DNA of 64,000 nucleotides. Source: Pedosphaera sp. (GTDB lineage: Bacteria > Verrucomicrobiota > Verrucomicrobiia > Limisphaerales > JADLHS01). The position numbers were made by a program, and so were the translations under genes. The stretch is from contig SIBJ01000004.1 of NCBI GenBank assembly GCA_009695195.1, positions 25,568 to 89,567 on the forward strand. The letters are read 5' to 3'. The notes under the pieces were generated by a model. That model searched no databases. It had not been told where the DNA came from and saw only the letters and a program-made list of their open reading frames with translations. Shown here one piece after another: positions 34,573 to 43,900 of this stretch. The stretch's first letter is position 1. Each line of letters begins with the position of its first letter.

Positions 34573-35175
34573 GTGAATTCCTACCATCGCCCGCCACTTC
34601 GCGCGGGTTTCTCCATGCTCGAACTCTTCCTCGTCATGGTGCTGATGGTGATTCTGTTCACGATGTATTGGAGTTTTGTCGCGAAAGGCCGCGGGCCCTC
34701 GAAGCTGAAAGGCTGCCAATCCAACCAGTTGAAGATTTACATCGCGCTGGACATCTACGCCAACGACCACGCCGGCAGATTTCCGACCGCGACAAACGCA
34801 ACGACCCCGGCGGAGGCGCTCGCCGTGCTCACGCCGCAGTACACGGTGGACACGACCGTCTTCACTTGCCCCGGCAGTAAGGATTCCCCGCTGCCGTCCG
34901 GCGAGTCGTTCGCCCAAAAGAAAATCAGCTACGCCTACTTCATGGGCCGCAGCCGGCGCGACGCGGCGGAGGTTTTGTTGTGCGATCAACTCGTGGACGC
35001 CTTGCCCAAGGCCGCGGGGCAGGCAGCGTTTTCCGTGACGGGCAAATCGCCCGGCAACAATCACGAAAAGTCCGGCGGAAATTTTTTATATGGCGACGGG
35101 CACGTGGAAGCCACGCCCGCCACGGTGCCGTTTTCACTCGTCATTCCGCCGGGCGTTGTGCTACTGAATCCATGA
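34573..35175 (+). CDS. Type II secretion/type IV pilin-like pseudopilin (H-X9-DG-type)
   Basis: The product has 200 residues from GTG 34573. The prepilin peptidase site and hydrophobic helix are RAGFSMLELFLVMVLMVIL, with Glu five residues after the cleavage point. A conserved region with CPGSKDSP and the tail HEKSGGNFLYGDGHVEATPA are typical of the verrucomicrobial/planctomycetal pseudopilin group, whose C-terminus ends in DGHV. These proteins are exported and assembled at the membrane, and most have unknown cargo. It lies directly upstream of the beta-propeller gene, probably in one unit. Confidence 0.85.
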   Translation: MNSYHRPPLRAGFSMLELFLVMVLMVILFTMYWSFVAKGRGPSKLKGCQSNQLKIYIALDIYANDHAGRFPTATNATTPAEALAVLTPQYTVDTTVFTCPGSKDSPLPSGESFAQKKISYAYFMGRSRRDAAEVLLCDQLVDALPKAAGQAAFSVTGKSPGNNHEKSGGNFLYGDGHVEATPATVPFSLVIPPGVVLLNP

Positions 35176-35187
35176 CGGAACGTAGTC

Positions 35188-37749
35188 ATGAAAATCCAGT
35201 GCGCATGTGGTGCAAAATACGCCTTCGAGGTCACGCCGGAGCAGGCGCACCAGCGGGTCCAATTCGTCTGCCCCGCCTGCGGCCTCGATTCGTCCGACTA
35301 CCTCACCGATCTCGTCCGGCAGCAGTTCGGCATCGGTGCGCCGGGGCCGGGCGCCGCGCCGGCCGTTGAGATCGCCGCGCCGCCCAGCCACGCGCCGGCG
35401 CCCGCCGATTCGTTCGCGACCACGGTGACGCCTCGACCACCGGTTCCTGTCGCCGCGCCCGAACCGGTGACTCCGCCGCCGCCCCCGCCCGTCCGCGTCG
35501 TGGCGCCACAATCCGTCGCGCCGCCACCGGCGCCAGTGCCGACGGTGCGATTGCATCGCGGCGGACAAAAAGCCACGGAGGCCGAGGCGGAGGTGAAAGA
35601 CACGCGCTTCTGCGCGAAACATCCCGGCGTGCGCACAACGGAAACCTGCTGCGTCTGTCAGAAACCGATTTGCCCGAAGTGCATGGAGTTGTCCGGCTAC
35701 GTCTGTTCGCCACTGTGCAAACAGAAAGCCGAGCTGCGCGGCATTGACGTACCGGTTTTTGAAGGACAAAAAGCGCTCGTCGAGCGGCGGCGTTCGCGCA
35801 AGCTCGGTTGGGTCTTCGCCACTTCCGGCACGACGGTCGCGGCGGTGCTCGGGCTTTGGATCTGGTGGACGTGGATCGGCCAGACGCCGCGCGTGGCGTT
35901 CGCCGTGCGTTTCGAGACGCCGGCGTACAGCGGTTCATCGGTTTTGTGCGCGCCGGAGCAAATTGTTTTTCTCCACGGCGCCACGCTCGCGCGCCACGAC
36001 GTGAAGGCGAGCAAAGAAATCTGGTCCCGCTCGCTGATTGACAAGGCGAAGATCGCCGCCGACGTGGAGCGGGAACTCAAACGACTGCGCACGTTGCAGG
36101 AAAAGTTGAACAGCGATTTCCCGGACGCGGACCCGATCAAAATCCCCGCGCCGGAAAAACTCGCGCGGCAATTCGAGCGCGCCACCGCGGAGTCGCTCGA
36201 ACTGCGCATCGTTGGCCAGAACATCTGGGTCCAGTGGCCGGACAAACTGGTGCGTTACGATTGGGACACGGGCGCGCCGGCGAAGGAGCTCGCGGTCGAG
36301 GGCGGCGGGTTTCGCGGCTTCATCGCTCGCGGCGACGAGTTGCTGATGCTCGACGAGCAACCCGGCAGACACATCATCACGCACATCAACCTCGCCAGCG
36401 CGACGACCCGCACTGAAGAAATCATTGATCCCGAAAAACCCGCCGCAGCGGTCGTCGCCAAATCAGAAACACTCTCGGCGACAAACAAGCCCGCTGCCGG
36501 AGCCGTCGCCACGCGCGGCGCGAAAAAAACTTCCGGCGGCGCGGGCTTGCCCATCGGCAAACCGGGAGCGGACGGCGGCAAGCCATTGGACCCCGCGAAA
36601 GTCGAGGAACAGGCGGCGCACATGACGCTCGCGGGCCGGATCGCCTCGCCCGCCGTGCTGGCGGCGAATCGCAATCAGGAGCGCACGCTCGCGGCGATGA
36701 ATGACTCGGGCAAACCCCGTCCAACCGGCGACGAGCCGGCACCGGAACCGACCGAAACTTTTTCGCTGATGCCGGCGAAGGATGGCTACGTGGAATTTTC
36801 CACGCGCCTGATCGAACAGCGCCTGGTGGCGCGCAAGGCGATGAAGGAAGCGCCGAAGAAATCCGCGCTCGACGGGCCGGTGAGCGTGGGCGCCTCGATG
36901 GAAACCGCGAACCAGCTCCTGAACGAGATGCAACGCGAGCGCGGGGGCGACACGGTGATGGAAGACGAGAGCCGTTACTCGGTGACCTTGCGCCGCGCCG
37001 ACGCCAAGGACACGGCCAAGTGGACCGGCGAAGTGATCGGGCATCCCTCGATCTTCCCGCTCCAGTCCGTCAACGTCATCACCGGCAACCGCTCGATCAT
37101 CGTGCTCGACAAGGACAATAAAAAAATGTGGTCGGGCGAACTTTCCTACAACGTCGAACGCGGCGGTTCGCTGGAGGTGAACGAAAAGACCGGCCAGGGG
37201 CCGTGCGTCGAGCGCGGCGACACGCTGTTTGTTTTCGACGAAGGCGTGCTGACGGCATTTGATTTGAAGAAGGGCACCGTCCGTTGGCGTCTGCCGTCGG
37301 TCGGGATTTCCGGTTTGTTCTTCGATGAACAGGGCAAACTTTACGTCAACTCCACGACCGCGAGTCCGGACAGCATCAAGTATTCGCGGCAGATTGACAT
37401 CACGCGCGGGACGAGCGGGCTGTTGATGAAAGTCGAGCCGGCGACGGGAAAAACTTTATGGACCCGCGAAATCAACGGCACGCTCGCCTACGTTTCCGGC
37501 AAATATATTTTCACGCTCCAATCCTACGCGCCGCCCGGCTACGATTCGGAGGAAGAAAATCCGTATCAGGCCGCGCCGATCATGCAGACCGACCCGTTCG
37601 TTCGCATCCGGCGGATCAATCCCGCCAACGGCAAGGACCTGTGGGCGCATTTCCAATTGCGCTGCCCCATGGACGTGCGCTTCGACCGCAACAAAATCCA
37701 TCTCGTGTTCAAACGAGAAGTGCAGGTGCTGAAGTTCCTGACGCTGTGA
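35188..37749 (+). CDS. Membrane protein: zinc ribbon, B-box-like zinc finger, one TM and PQQ-like beta-propeller
   Basis: The product has 853 residues. A zinc ribbon is at about 5-31 (CACGAKYAF and FVCPACG), followed by a Pro/Ala-rich linker. A B-box-like cluster lies at about 143-180 (CAKHPGVRTTETCCVCQKPI, then CPKCMEL). One transmembrane helix follows at about 212-233 (GWVFATSGTTVAAVLGLWIW). The extracytoplasmic part has repeated blade motifs (KKGTVRWRLP, ATGKTLWTREI, ANGKDLWAHF) of the PQQ-like propeller type without clear dehydrogenase residues. This layout suggests a membrane scaffold or sensor with cytoplasmic zinc fingers. Function unknown. Confidence 0.8.
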   Translation: MKIQCACGAKYAFEVTPEQAHQRVQFVCPACGLDSSDYLTDLVRQQFGIGAPGPGAAPAVEIAAPPSHAPAPADSFATTVTPRPPVPVAAPEPVTPPPPPPVRVVAPQSVAPPPAPVPTVRLHRGGQKATEAEAEVKDTRFCAKHPGVRTTETCCVCQKPICPKCMELSGYVCSPLCKQKAELRGIDVPVFEGQKALVERRRSRKLGWVFATSGTTVAAVLGLWIWWTWIGQTPRVAFAVRFETPAYSGSSVLCAPEQIVFLHGATLARHDVKASKEIWSRSLIDKAKIAADVERELKRLRTLQEKLNSDFPDADPIKIPAPEKLARQFERATAESLELRIVGQNIWVQWPDKLVRYDWDTGAPAKELAVEGGGFRGFIARGDELLMLDEQPGRHIITHINLASATTRTEEIIDPEKPAAAVVAKSETLSATNKPAAGAVATRGAKKTSGGAGLPIGKPGADGGKPLDPAKVEEQAAHMTLAGRIASPAVLAANRNQERTLAAMNDSGKPRPTGDEPAPEPTETFSLMPAKDGYVEFSTRLIEQRLVARKAMKEAPKKSALDGPVSVGASMETANQLLNEMQRERGGDTVMEDESRYSVTLRRADAKDTAKWTGEVIGHPSIFPLQSVNVITGNRSIIVLDKDNKKMWSGELSYNVERGGSLEVNEKTGQGPCVERGDTLFVFDEGVLTAFDLKKGTVRWRLPSVGISGLFFDEQGKLYVNSTTASPDSIKYSRQIDITRGTSGLLMKVEPATGKTLWTREINGTLAYVSGKYIFTLQSYAPPGYDSEEENPYQAAPIMQTDPFVRIRRINPANGKDLWAHFQLRCPMDVRFDRNKIHLVFKREVQVLKFLTL

Positions 37750-37758
37750 GGCGCGCCC

Positions 37759-38892
37759 TCAGCGCGCCGTCAATTCCTTCAACTTCTCCGCCGCGCGCCC
37801 GTCATCAATCACCGTCGCGGCCAGTTCCCAGCCGTCCGCTATGGATTTCGATTTCCCGGCCACGAGCAACGCGGCGCCGGCGTTCAACAACACCGCGTCG
37901 CGCTTCGGCCCGCGCTCGTCGCCGCTGAGGATCGCGCGGATGATTTGCGCGTTTGCGCTCCGGTCCCCGCCGCGCAAGTCCGCGAGCGTCGCGGGTTGCA
38001 GCGGGAACTGATTCGCATCGAGCGTCGAAGCCGTGAACCCACGCTCCTGGTAAAACTCCGCGACGGTGTTGCTGCCGAGCGTCGAAAGCTCGTCGAGGTA
38101 TGATTTGGGCGATGGCGATAGTTTGACCATTGACGATTGGCTATGGGCTATCGCCCCGCCGCCGCTGGCAACTTTGGACTTTGGGCTTTGAACTTCCGAC
38201 TCGATTTCCCCGCAGACGACCATCCCGCGCCGCACGCCGAGCGATTGCAGCACGTGCGCGATCGGCTCGCACAATTCCGCGCGTGGCACGCCGACGAGCT
38301 GCGCCGTGGGCCGCGCCGGATTGAGCAGCGGCCCGAGAAAATTAAAGATCGTCCGCTGCCCGCGTTCCGCGCACAGCTTGCGCGCCGGGGCGATGTGCTT
38401 GAACGCCGGGTGAAAATTCGGCGCGAAGAAAAAAGCGAAGTTCCGCTCGCGCAGCGACTGCGCCGCTTCCGCCGGCGACAAATCAATCCGCACGCCGAGC
38501 GCCTCCAACACGTCCGCGCTGCCCGACTGCGAAGTGATGGCGCGATTCCCATGTTTCGCCACCGCCACGCCCGCCGCCGCGCACACCAGCGCGACCGTCG
38601 TGGAGATGTTGAACGTGCCGAGTTGGTCCCCGCCCGTGCCGCACACGTCGAGAATCTCCCGCTCATTGCGCCACGCCGGATCAATCGGCGGCACGACCGA
38701 TTTCTCCCGCAACGCCCGCGCGAACGCCGCGATCTCCTCGATGGTTTCGCCTTTGCGCGCGAGTGCGCTCAGAAAATCCGCCTTCGCCGCCGCGGGCACG
38801 GTTTCATTCACCAACGCCTCGACCGCCGCGCGCACCTGTTCCTCCGCGAGCGATTCGCCAGCGGCGAGTGGTTGAATGAATTGTTCGAGCAC
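37759..38892 (-). CDS. trpD: Anthranilate phosphoribosyltransferase, with a repeat-derived insertion
   Basis: The product has 377 residues, about 30-35 more than usual. It transfers phosphoribose from PRPP to anthranilate in tryptophan synthesis. Motifs: DVCGTGGDQLGTFNIST (PRPP loop), KHGNRAITSQSGSADVLEAL, FNFLGPLLNPARPTAQLVG, and LRGGDRSANAQIIRAIL. Between GMVVCGE and DELSTLGSNTVAEFYQ lies an extra stretch (QSPKSKVASGGGAIAHSQSS and following) encoded by a dispersed repeat at 38095-38205. The insertion falls at a surface turn and the frame is intact, so the enzyme may still work. No other trp genes are in the window. Confidence 0.93.
   Translation of the reverse strand: MLEQFIQPLAAGESLAEEQVRAAVEALVNETVPAAAKADFLSALARKGETIEEIAAFARALREKSVVPPIDPAWRNEREILDVCGTGGDQLGTFNISTTVALVCAAAGVAVAKHGNRAITSQSGSADVLEALGVRIDLSPAEAAQSLRERNFAFFFAPNFHPAFKHIAPARKLCAERGQRTIFNFLGPLLNPARPTAQLVGVPRAELCEPIAHVLQSLGVRRGMVVCGEIESEVQSPKSKVASGGGAIAHSQSSMVKLSPSPKSYLDELSTLGSNTVAEFYQERGFTASTLDANQFPLQPATLADLRGGDRSANAQIIRAILSGDERGPKRDAVLLNAGAALLVAGKSKSIADGWELAATVIDDGRAAEKLKELTAR
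38095..38205. repeat. Dispersed repeat embedded in frame in trpD
   Basis: On the coding strand it contains tandem GAAGTCCAAAGCCCAAAGTC units followed by ATAGCCCATAGCCAATCGTC units and a CTATCGCCATCGCCC end that mirrors gggcgatagc, giving partial inverted symmetry. The unit adds about 35 codons to a gene whose length is otherwise highly conserved, so the insertion is easy to delimit. Confidence 0.85.
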
Positions 38893-38952
38893 GCCGTGAT
38901 GTTAGGCGGTTTAACGGTAAGTCCAAAGAGAGAATTTTTGGCGGCGGCAAAC

Positions 38953-39652
38953 TCAGCGTGCGGGGCCGATGCGCATTAAATTCTCGTCAAAGTGAAACCG
39001 GGAATCCCGAAGAACTCTGACGGACTTGGTAACACTAGCGCCAGTGAAGTCGAAAACACCGGTTGTCCCGGGACCAATAGTCAACTTTGCTTGCGGCGCG
39101 TAGATCATGCCGTTGAACCCGCCGTCGTAGTCGAGAGTGACGGTGTTGTTAATCGGCAGTCCGAAATAATGGAAACTCCCGCAACCTGCGAAGTTCTCGA
39201 CCCCAAAACCTTTGACCGAAAAACTGGCGCTGTTCATGTAGAACTTCACCAGCGAACCGGCGGAAATGCGAATACGATTTGCACTCTGACTCAGGTTGAC
39301 ACTTCCGGTGAAATACAGTGTTACAACGATGTTTGGGGCGATGTATAAACTCTTCGTCAATCCGATAAACCAATAGTTGCCGCTGGAAAGGATCGCGTAC
39401 GGGTAATCAACGCCGTCAACCGTGATGTTGTTTGGAGCCACGAAATAATAACTCCCGCCTGGAATAAGAGTGTTGGGATATGACACATTCACATTTGTGA
39501 ATGAGTGCCCAGCCTGCACGCCAACCTGGCTGCTCTCCACCCAGTTTTTGTCCCCGACCGAAGCATTCGTAGCCACAATGAATCCACTGCCTTTGCCGAC
39601 CCGCGCCGAGCCTTTGATGCCGCCGCCGCCCAAATCAAGCGCGACCGGAGAA
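38953..39652 (-). pseudogene. C-terminal part of a DUF7305-like surface/pilus-associated protein
   Basis: About 230 residues in one frame, beta-rich with repeated Gly/Asn and ending in GMIYAPQAKLTIGPGTTGVF and RFHFDENLMRIG, resembling the end of proteins of the PilX/DUF7305 type. No start codon, signal or N-terminal domain is present. Upstream, at about 39653, the sequence switches into a sigma-factor gene in another frame. It is therefore a 5'-truncated remnant. Confidence 0.65.
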
Positions 39653-39884
39653 TTCGGACGAACGAAATGGCGGTGTTGATGGCCACGCGATAAAGCCAGG
39701 TGTTGGCGAATTGTTTTTCTTTCAGGCCCGGCAGGCCGCGCCAGATTTGGGACAGGATTTCCTGATACAAATCGTCCTGGTCAGCCGAATTCCATGAATA
39801 AACGCGGCAGACCCTGAGAATCCTGTTTCGATTCTCATTCACCAGTTCCAGGAACTTGTGTTCGTCTGCGGGCGTCGAATTCAA
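39653..39884 (-). pseudogene. N-terminal part of an ECF sigma factor (region 2 only)
   Basis: About 77 residues: DEHKFLELVNENRNRILRVC, DDLYQEILSQIWRGL and FANTWLYRVAINTAISFVR match ECF sigma region 2. Region 4 is absent. After FVR the frame runs into the antisense-frame reading of the DUF7305-like remnant and soon stops. Without region 4 it cannot act as a normal sigma factor. Confidence 0.8.
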
Positions 39885-39974
39885 TCACGGACCTTTATCT
39901 GATTAGTCGCGGCGGAAGGGGAAATTATTACGGTCAGGAAGATTTTTCGACCCTGTTTTTTAGGAAAACGCACC

Positions 39975-40088
39975 ATGATTCTTCACCTGCTCGGTCTCGA
40001 CGACAACAAACTGACCTATTTCCACGCGGGCCGTTTCAAGCAATTGAGTCAGACGGGTGGGAGCGTGATCAAAGAATTGTTGGCGTGA
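39975..40088 (+). pseudogene. C-terminal remnant of a DUF1501 protein
   Basis: The 37 codons encode LHLLGLDDNKLTYFHAGRF and QTGGSVIKELLA, closely resembling the last residues of DUF1501 (sulfatase-like, often Tat-exported) proteins common in Verrucomicrobiota and Planctomycetota. The sequence upstream of about 39970 no longer fits the family, so the rest of the gene is missing. It is probably not translated. Confidence 0.65.
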
Positions 40089-40151
40089 TTTTGTTTCGTA
40101 GCAGCCGACGTGCTGATCGCGCCGAAGCGCTGCGAAGGCGGAAGGAGGCCA

Positions 40152-40277
40152 TCATTCCGCGCGTTTCAATTCTCTCCGCGTGGATTTGTTCACGCGCCGC
40201 TTGCCAAAAGACCGCAGATGTTTCCACCAACTCGTGTAACTGCGCGCTTTCTTCGACGTGGGATAGGTTTTCTTCAT
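40152..40277 (-). CDS. Very small basic protein, 41 residues
   Basis: From ATG 40277 the frame encodes 41 residues, almost a third Lys or Arg (for example YTSWWKHLRSFGKRRVNKST), ending TGA at 40152. It lies between a DUF1501 remnant and the DUF5615 pseudogene. The composition suggests nucleic-acid binding. The WWKHLRxxGKR pattern looks like a conserved small protein, but I cannot name a family, and a longer overlapping frame exists. Confidence 0.45.
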   Translation of the reverse strand: MKKTYPTSKKARSYTSWWKHLRSFGKRRVNKSTRRELKRAE

Positions 40278-40291
40278 AAACGAAACCCCGA

Positions 40292-40651
40292 TCATGACGG
40301 CGGCTGCCGGAAACGATGTCGCCCCGGTTCCACGACCACGAACGCATTCCTCAATTGATCTTCGGTGTAACGGTTCAAAACATTTTCCAATTCCGCGTGG
40401 ACCGCGTTCACGGTCGAAGGTTGCACGCGAAGATAAATGACACCGCCTCCCTTTCGTTCCACAAAAACCAGTCCGCCAAAATCGCGAACCCGCGACACGA
40501 AGATGCGTTGCTCCCGCGCGGCCGTTGCCAGTAAATCAATGTCATTCGCGCGCGACATGCCAAGCGATTTGGCGGTGATAACGTCGTGCCCCAGCTTTTG
40601 AAGGTGCCGTGCGGTCACGGCTTAAACGTCCTGATCCAGCAGGAATCTCAC
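40292..40651 (-). pseudogene. DUF5615 PIN-like toxin with a nonsense codon
   Basis: Starting from GTG 40651, which overlaps the DUF433 stop (GTGA), the frame reads VRFLLDQDV, then TAA at 40622-40624, then AVTARHLQKLGHDVITAKSL and on through FVSRVRDFGGLVF. DUF5615 proteins have Asp in the LLDQDV motif as an active-site residue, so the stop separates that residue from the rest. A single base change at codon 10 would restore it. Re-initiation at GTG 40618 would give a 108-residue product lacking the catalytic Asp. Confidence 0.85.
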
Positions 40652-40875
40652 GAGACGCTGACGTGGAGGTCCTCGGCGGCGATGATTTCGCGGGCGTACT
40701 GAATGCAGGCGCGAATATCATCCGCCGTCAGATCGGGATGATAGTCGCGCACGATCTCCGCAAACGGCAGTCCCTCCTGAACCAGTTCCAACACGTCCTG
40801 CACCGGGATGCGTGTGCCCGCGACACATGGCTTTCCGAAATGGATTTGCGGATTGACTGTTATGCGATTTGTCAT
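40648..40875 (-). CDS. DUF433 antitoxin-like DNA-binding protein
   Basis: The product has 75 residues from ATG 40875 (MTNRITVNPQIHFGKPCVAG). GKPCVAGTRIPVQDVLELVQ and a helix-turn-helix-like IVRDYHPDLTADDIRACIQY define DUF433, typically the antitoxin partner of DUF5615 toxins. It overlaps the broken toxin gene. Losing the toxin while keeping the antitoxin is the common decay path of such modules. Confidence 0.85.
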   Translation of the reverse strand: MTNRITVNPQIHFGKPCVAGTRIPVQDVLELVQEGLPFAEIVRDYHPDLTADDIRACIQYAREIIAAEDLHVSVS

Positions 40876-40946
40876 GCCGGATTCATCATAAGCCGTGTCG
40901 TGCCGGCAAACAAGCCACGAAAAAACGCGATTGGAGATGTTCGCGC

Positions 40947-43900
40947 TCAATTCGCAACCAACTGTTTGACCCGCGCGCGAATCTTCGCATCGCCAACCTT
41001 GCTCAATATTTCCAATCGCTGTTCGCCCAAATCCTTTTTAGTCACTCGTCCAGCCGCCAATTCATCCAGCAACGCGCCGATGCGAGCTTCGTCGCGCAGC
41101 AAGGCATCCAGCGCGAACTCACGATTCGATTTCGAGTAGTGCCCGAGGCCGGAAGCCAAAGCCGCTGCAACTTCCGGCGATTTCACGTCTGACAATCCGC
41201 TGATTGCGCCCTGCTGAAGTTCCGCGTTCACGCCTTTGCCGAGATACTTCACGAGTTGCGCGCCGCGCTTCTCCCACGAATCCATCGCCACCATGCGCAA
41301 TGCATCGTAGCGCGTGCCGGGTTTTACCTTTTCGTCGTCGGCCATTGCGGAAGCGAGGTCGAGCGCGCGTTGCCAGCGTGAAACTAAATCGCTCTTGCCC
41401 TTCAAGATTTCCTCAATGCGTTCCTTGGGCCAGACCCCAACCAGACTGATGCCGTTGATGATTCCGCCGCCGATGACCACGGCCTGCCAGTCGCGCAACG
41501 GCTCGTTCGCTTTCGGCAGTGAGGGTTCGAGGATTCGCAAAACCTCGCGCGTGTCGTTGCGCTTGCCCGCTGCGATGGCCACGCGCCAGATCCACGGGAT
41601 GCGCCGATATTCGTCCGCGCCCGGTTTCAAATCGGCCGTCAGCTCCTGCAAAAACTTCGCGGATAGCTCGGCATGCGAATTGATGATGGCTTCCCGTTCT
41701 TTGGCAGGCGTCGCGTCGCTGAGAACTTGTTCGATGAGGGTCGAATCCTGCGGCAAGCCCGCCGCCGTCAACTGCCTGCTCGCCACGAGATAAACGCCAA
41801 ACCACCGCATGCTGTTCGCCGCCGAGCCGATGACCTCGAACGTCGCGGGCTGGCTGGCTTCGAGCAACGCGCCGGGCACGCTGATGAGCAGGATGCCGTT
41901 GCTGTCTTCGGAATTATTCTCAATCACCGTGTAGCTCATCGAGACCTTGCCGTCCGCGCCCTGCCACGTCATGTCGGAAAGCGACACGTTGAAGGTCAAC
42001 GCATGTTTGCCGTTCAGGCGCAGGTCGAATTTGCCAGACGCCTGCGAGTAGAAACCCAATCCCACCGGCAAACGAAATTGCACGACCGTGTCCGGTTTCA
42101 GATCGGCGGGCACGGGCGCAGTCTGCCAGACCAGTTTCGATTTGCCGTCACTCTGCCGGCAGTGCGCCAACGGCAAAACCCCGAGCCAGCTCGGATAATC
42201 AATCTGCTCCGCTGCGGACACGACTTTCGCCAGGCCGTTACCACCGCCGGCGAGAAAACTTTTTCGCGCGGCTGCGGCTTGCTCCGCCGTCGCGCCGCCA
42301 AACGGACGCGGGCTGGTTTTCAGAAACGCGATCAAGTCAGCCATGTCCGGCGGCGGGATGGCCTGCTCCAAACCTTCCGGCATGAGCGACAGTCCCGACG
42401 CGCGCATCGAGGCGATGTCGGTGCGTAGGATTTTTTCCTGCACGCCGCCGCCTTGAATCAAGGTGAGCGTCGTTGCAGTTTCAGCGCTGACGATGCCGCT
42501 CAAGGAACGCTCGTCCTTCGTTTCGATGTTGTAGGCGACGAAGCGCGGCTCGACGACGGCGTTGGGGTCGAGGATCGCCAGCAGAAAATCCGCGGGGGTT
42601 TTGTCCGCGAGCGCCGCGAGGTTCGGGCCGACGCTGTGACCCTGGCCACGCATGACGTGGCAAGTGGCGCAGTTCTTCGCGAACACTTCGCTGCCGTGGT
42701 TGGCATAGCCGCTTAGGGTGGCGACGCTCTGATATCGGGCGAGAATTTCCTTCCGGCTCGAGGCGCCGGCTTTGAACAGTTCGCCGGCTTGCTGTTGAAT
42801 TTCCTGGTTCCGATGCTTGAGCAATCGCTGGCGGTTCTCCGGCGAAACTTCGGTTGCGGCGATGGTGTTCTTCGCGACAGCGGCGAGAAGTTCCTTGGCC
42901 CATTCATCGCGACTGAGCAGGACTTCGATGCACGATTGCCGTAGCGAGGGCGCGCGCTGCGGCCAGCCGGCCAGCAGCATCTCGGGCACTTGCGGACTGC
43001 GCACGCGCTTGAGCGTGTCAAACACCGCCGTCTGCATCCGCGTCGGGTTCGGGCGGTCCACCAGCGCGACGAGCAATTGCAAATCTTCGGCCTGGCGTTG
43101 CGGGTTGCGACCCAGCAGACGAATCGAGGGTTCGCGCAGGGCGTCCTTCGTGTTGGAGGCCGCCACTTCACTTGCCCATGCGAATAAAGGCGTGATCATC
43201 CGCCCGGCGTTCGTGAGCGAAGCCAGCGGAATATTTTTTCGATCCAGCGCGTCGAGCAGACTGTTCAGCGCGGACAGTTGCCACGTTTCGCGCCGATGTT
43301 CTCCGGGCGAGACCAGCGCTGTGATTTTTTCCAGCGCCTCGGGATTTCCTTCACCCGCAGCCGTGGCGATGAGTTGGCTGATCAACTCGCTCCGACCCGC
43401 GGAATTTGGATTGGCGGCGAGCACGGCTTTCAAAATTCCGGCCGAGTGGTGGATTGCGGAACTGATGATGGCGGCGCGCATCCACGCGTCACCCATGTCG
43501 CGCGTTGCAAGTTTGGCGAGCGCTTCGCCGGCGCGCGGGTCGTTCCATTCGCCCAGCGAGAGCGCGAGTTGATAACGGACGGTGAGTTCGGGATCGTCGG
43601 CCAGCGCAAGGAGCGCGGTGGTCAATGATAAGTGAGAGGAACGACCGCCCTCACCCCGGCCCTCTCCCCCAGGAGAGGGAGAATTCCCGCCAGTCTGCGG
43701 CGAAGACGTTGCGCCCGCTGATTCACCAGCGCGCTGCGATTGCCCGCTCCCTCTCCCCGGGGGAGAGGGCTGGGGTGAGGGCGAGCGTAAAACATTTTCA
43801 CTCAAACGAATCGCGTTCGCGCGGACGGGGCCGTTAGCATCGGCCAGACATTGCGTCAACAGACCCGGCGTGACGGCGCTCAATCCATCCAGCACGCACA

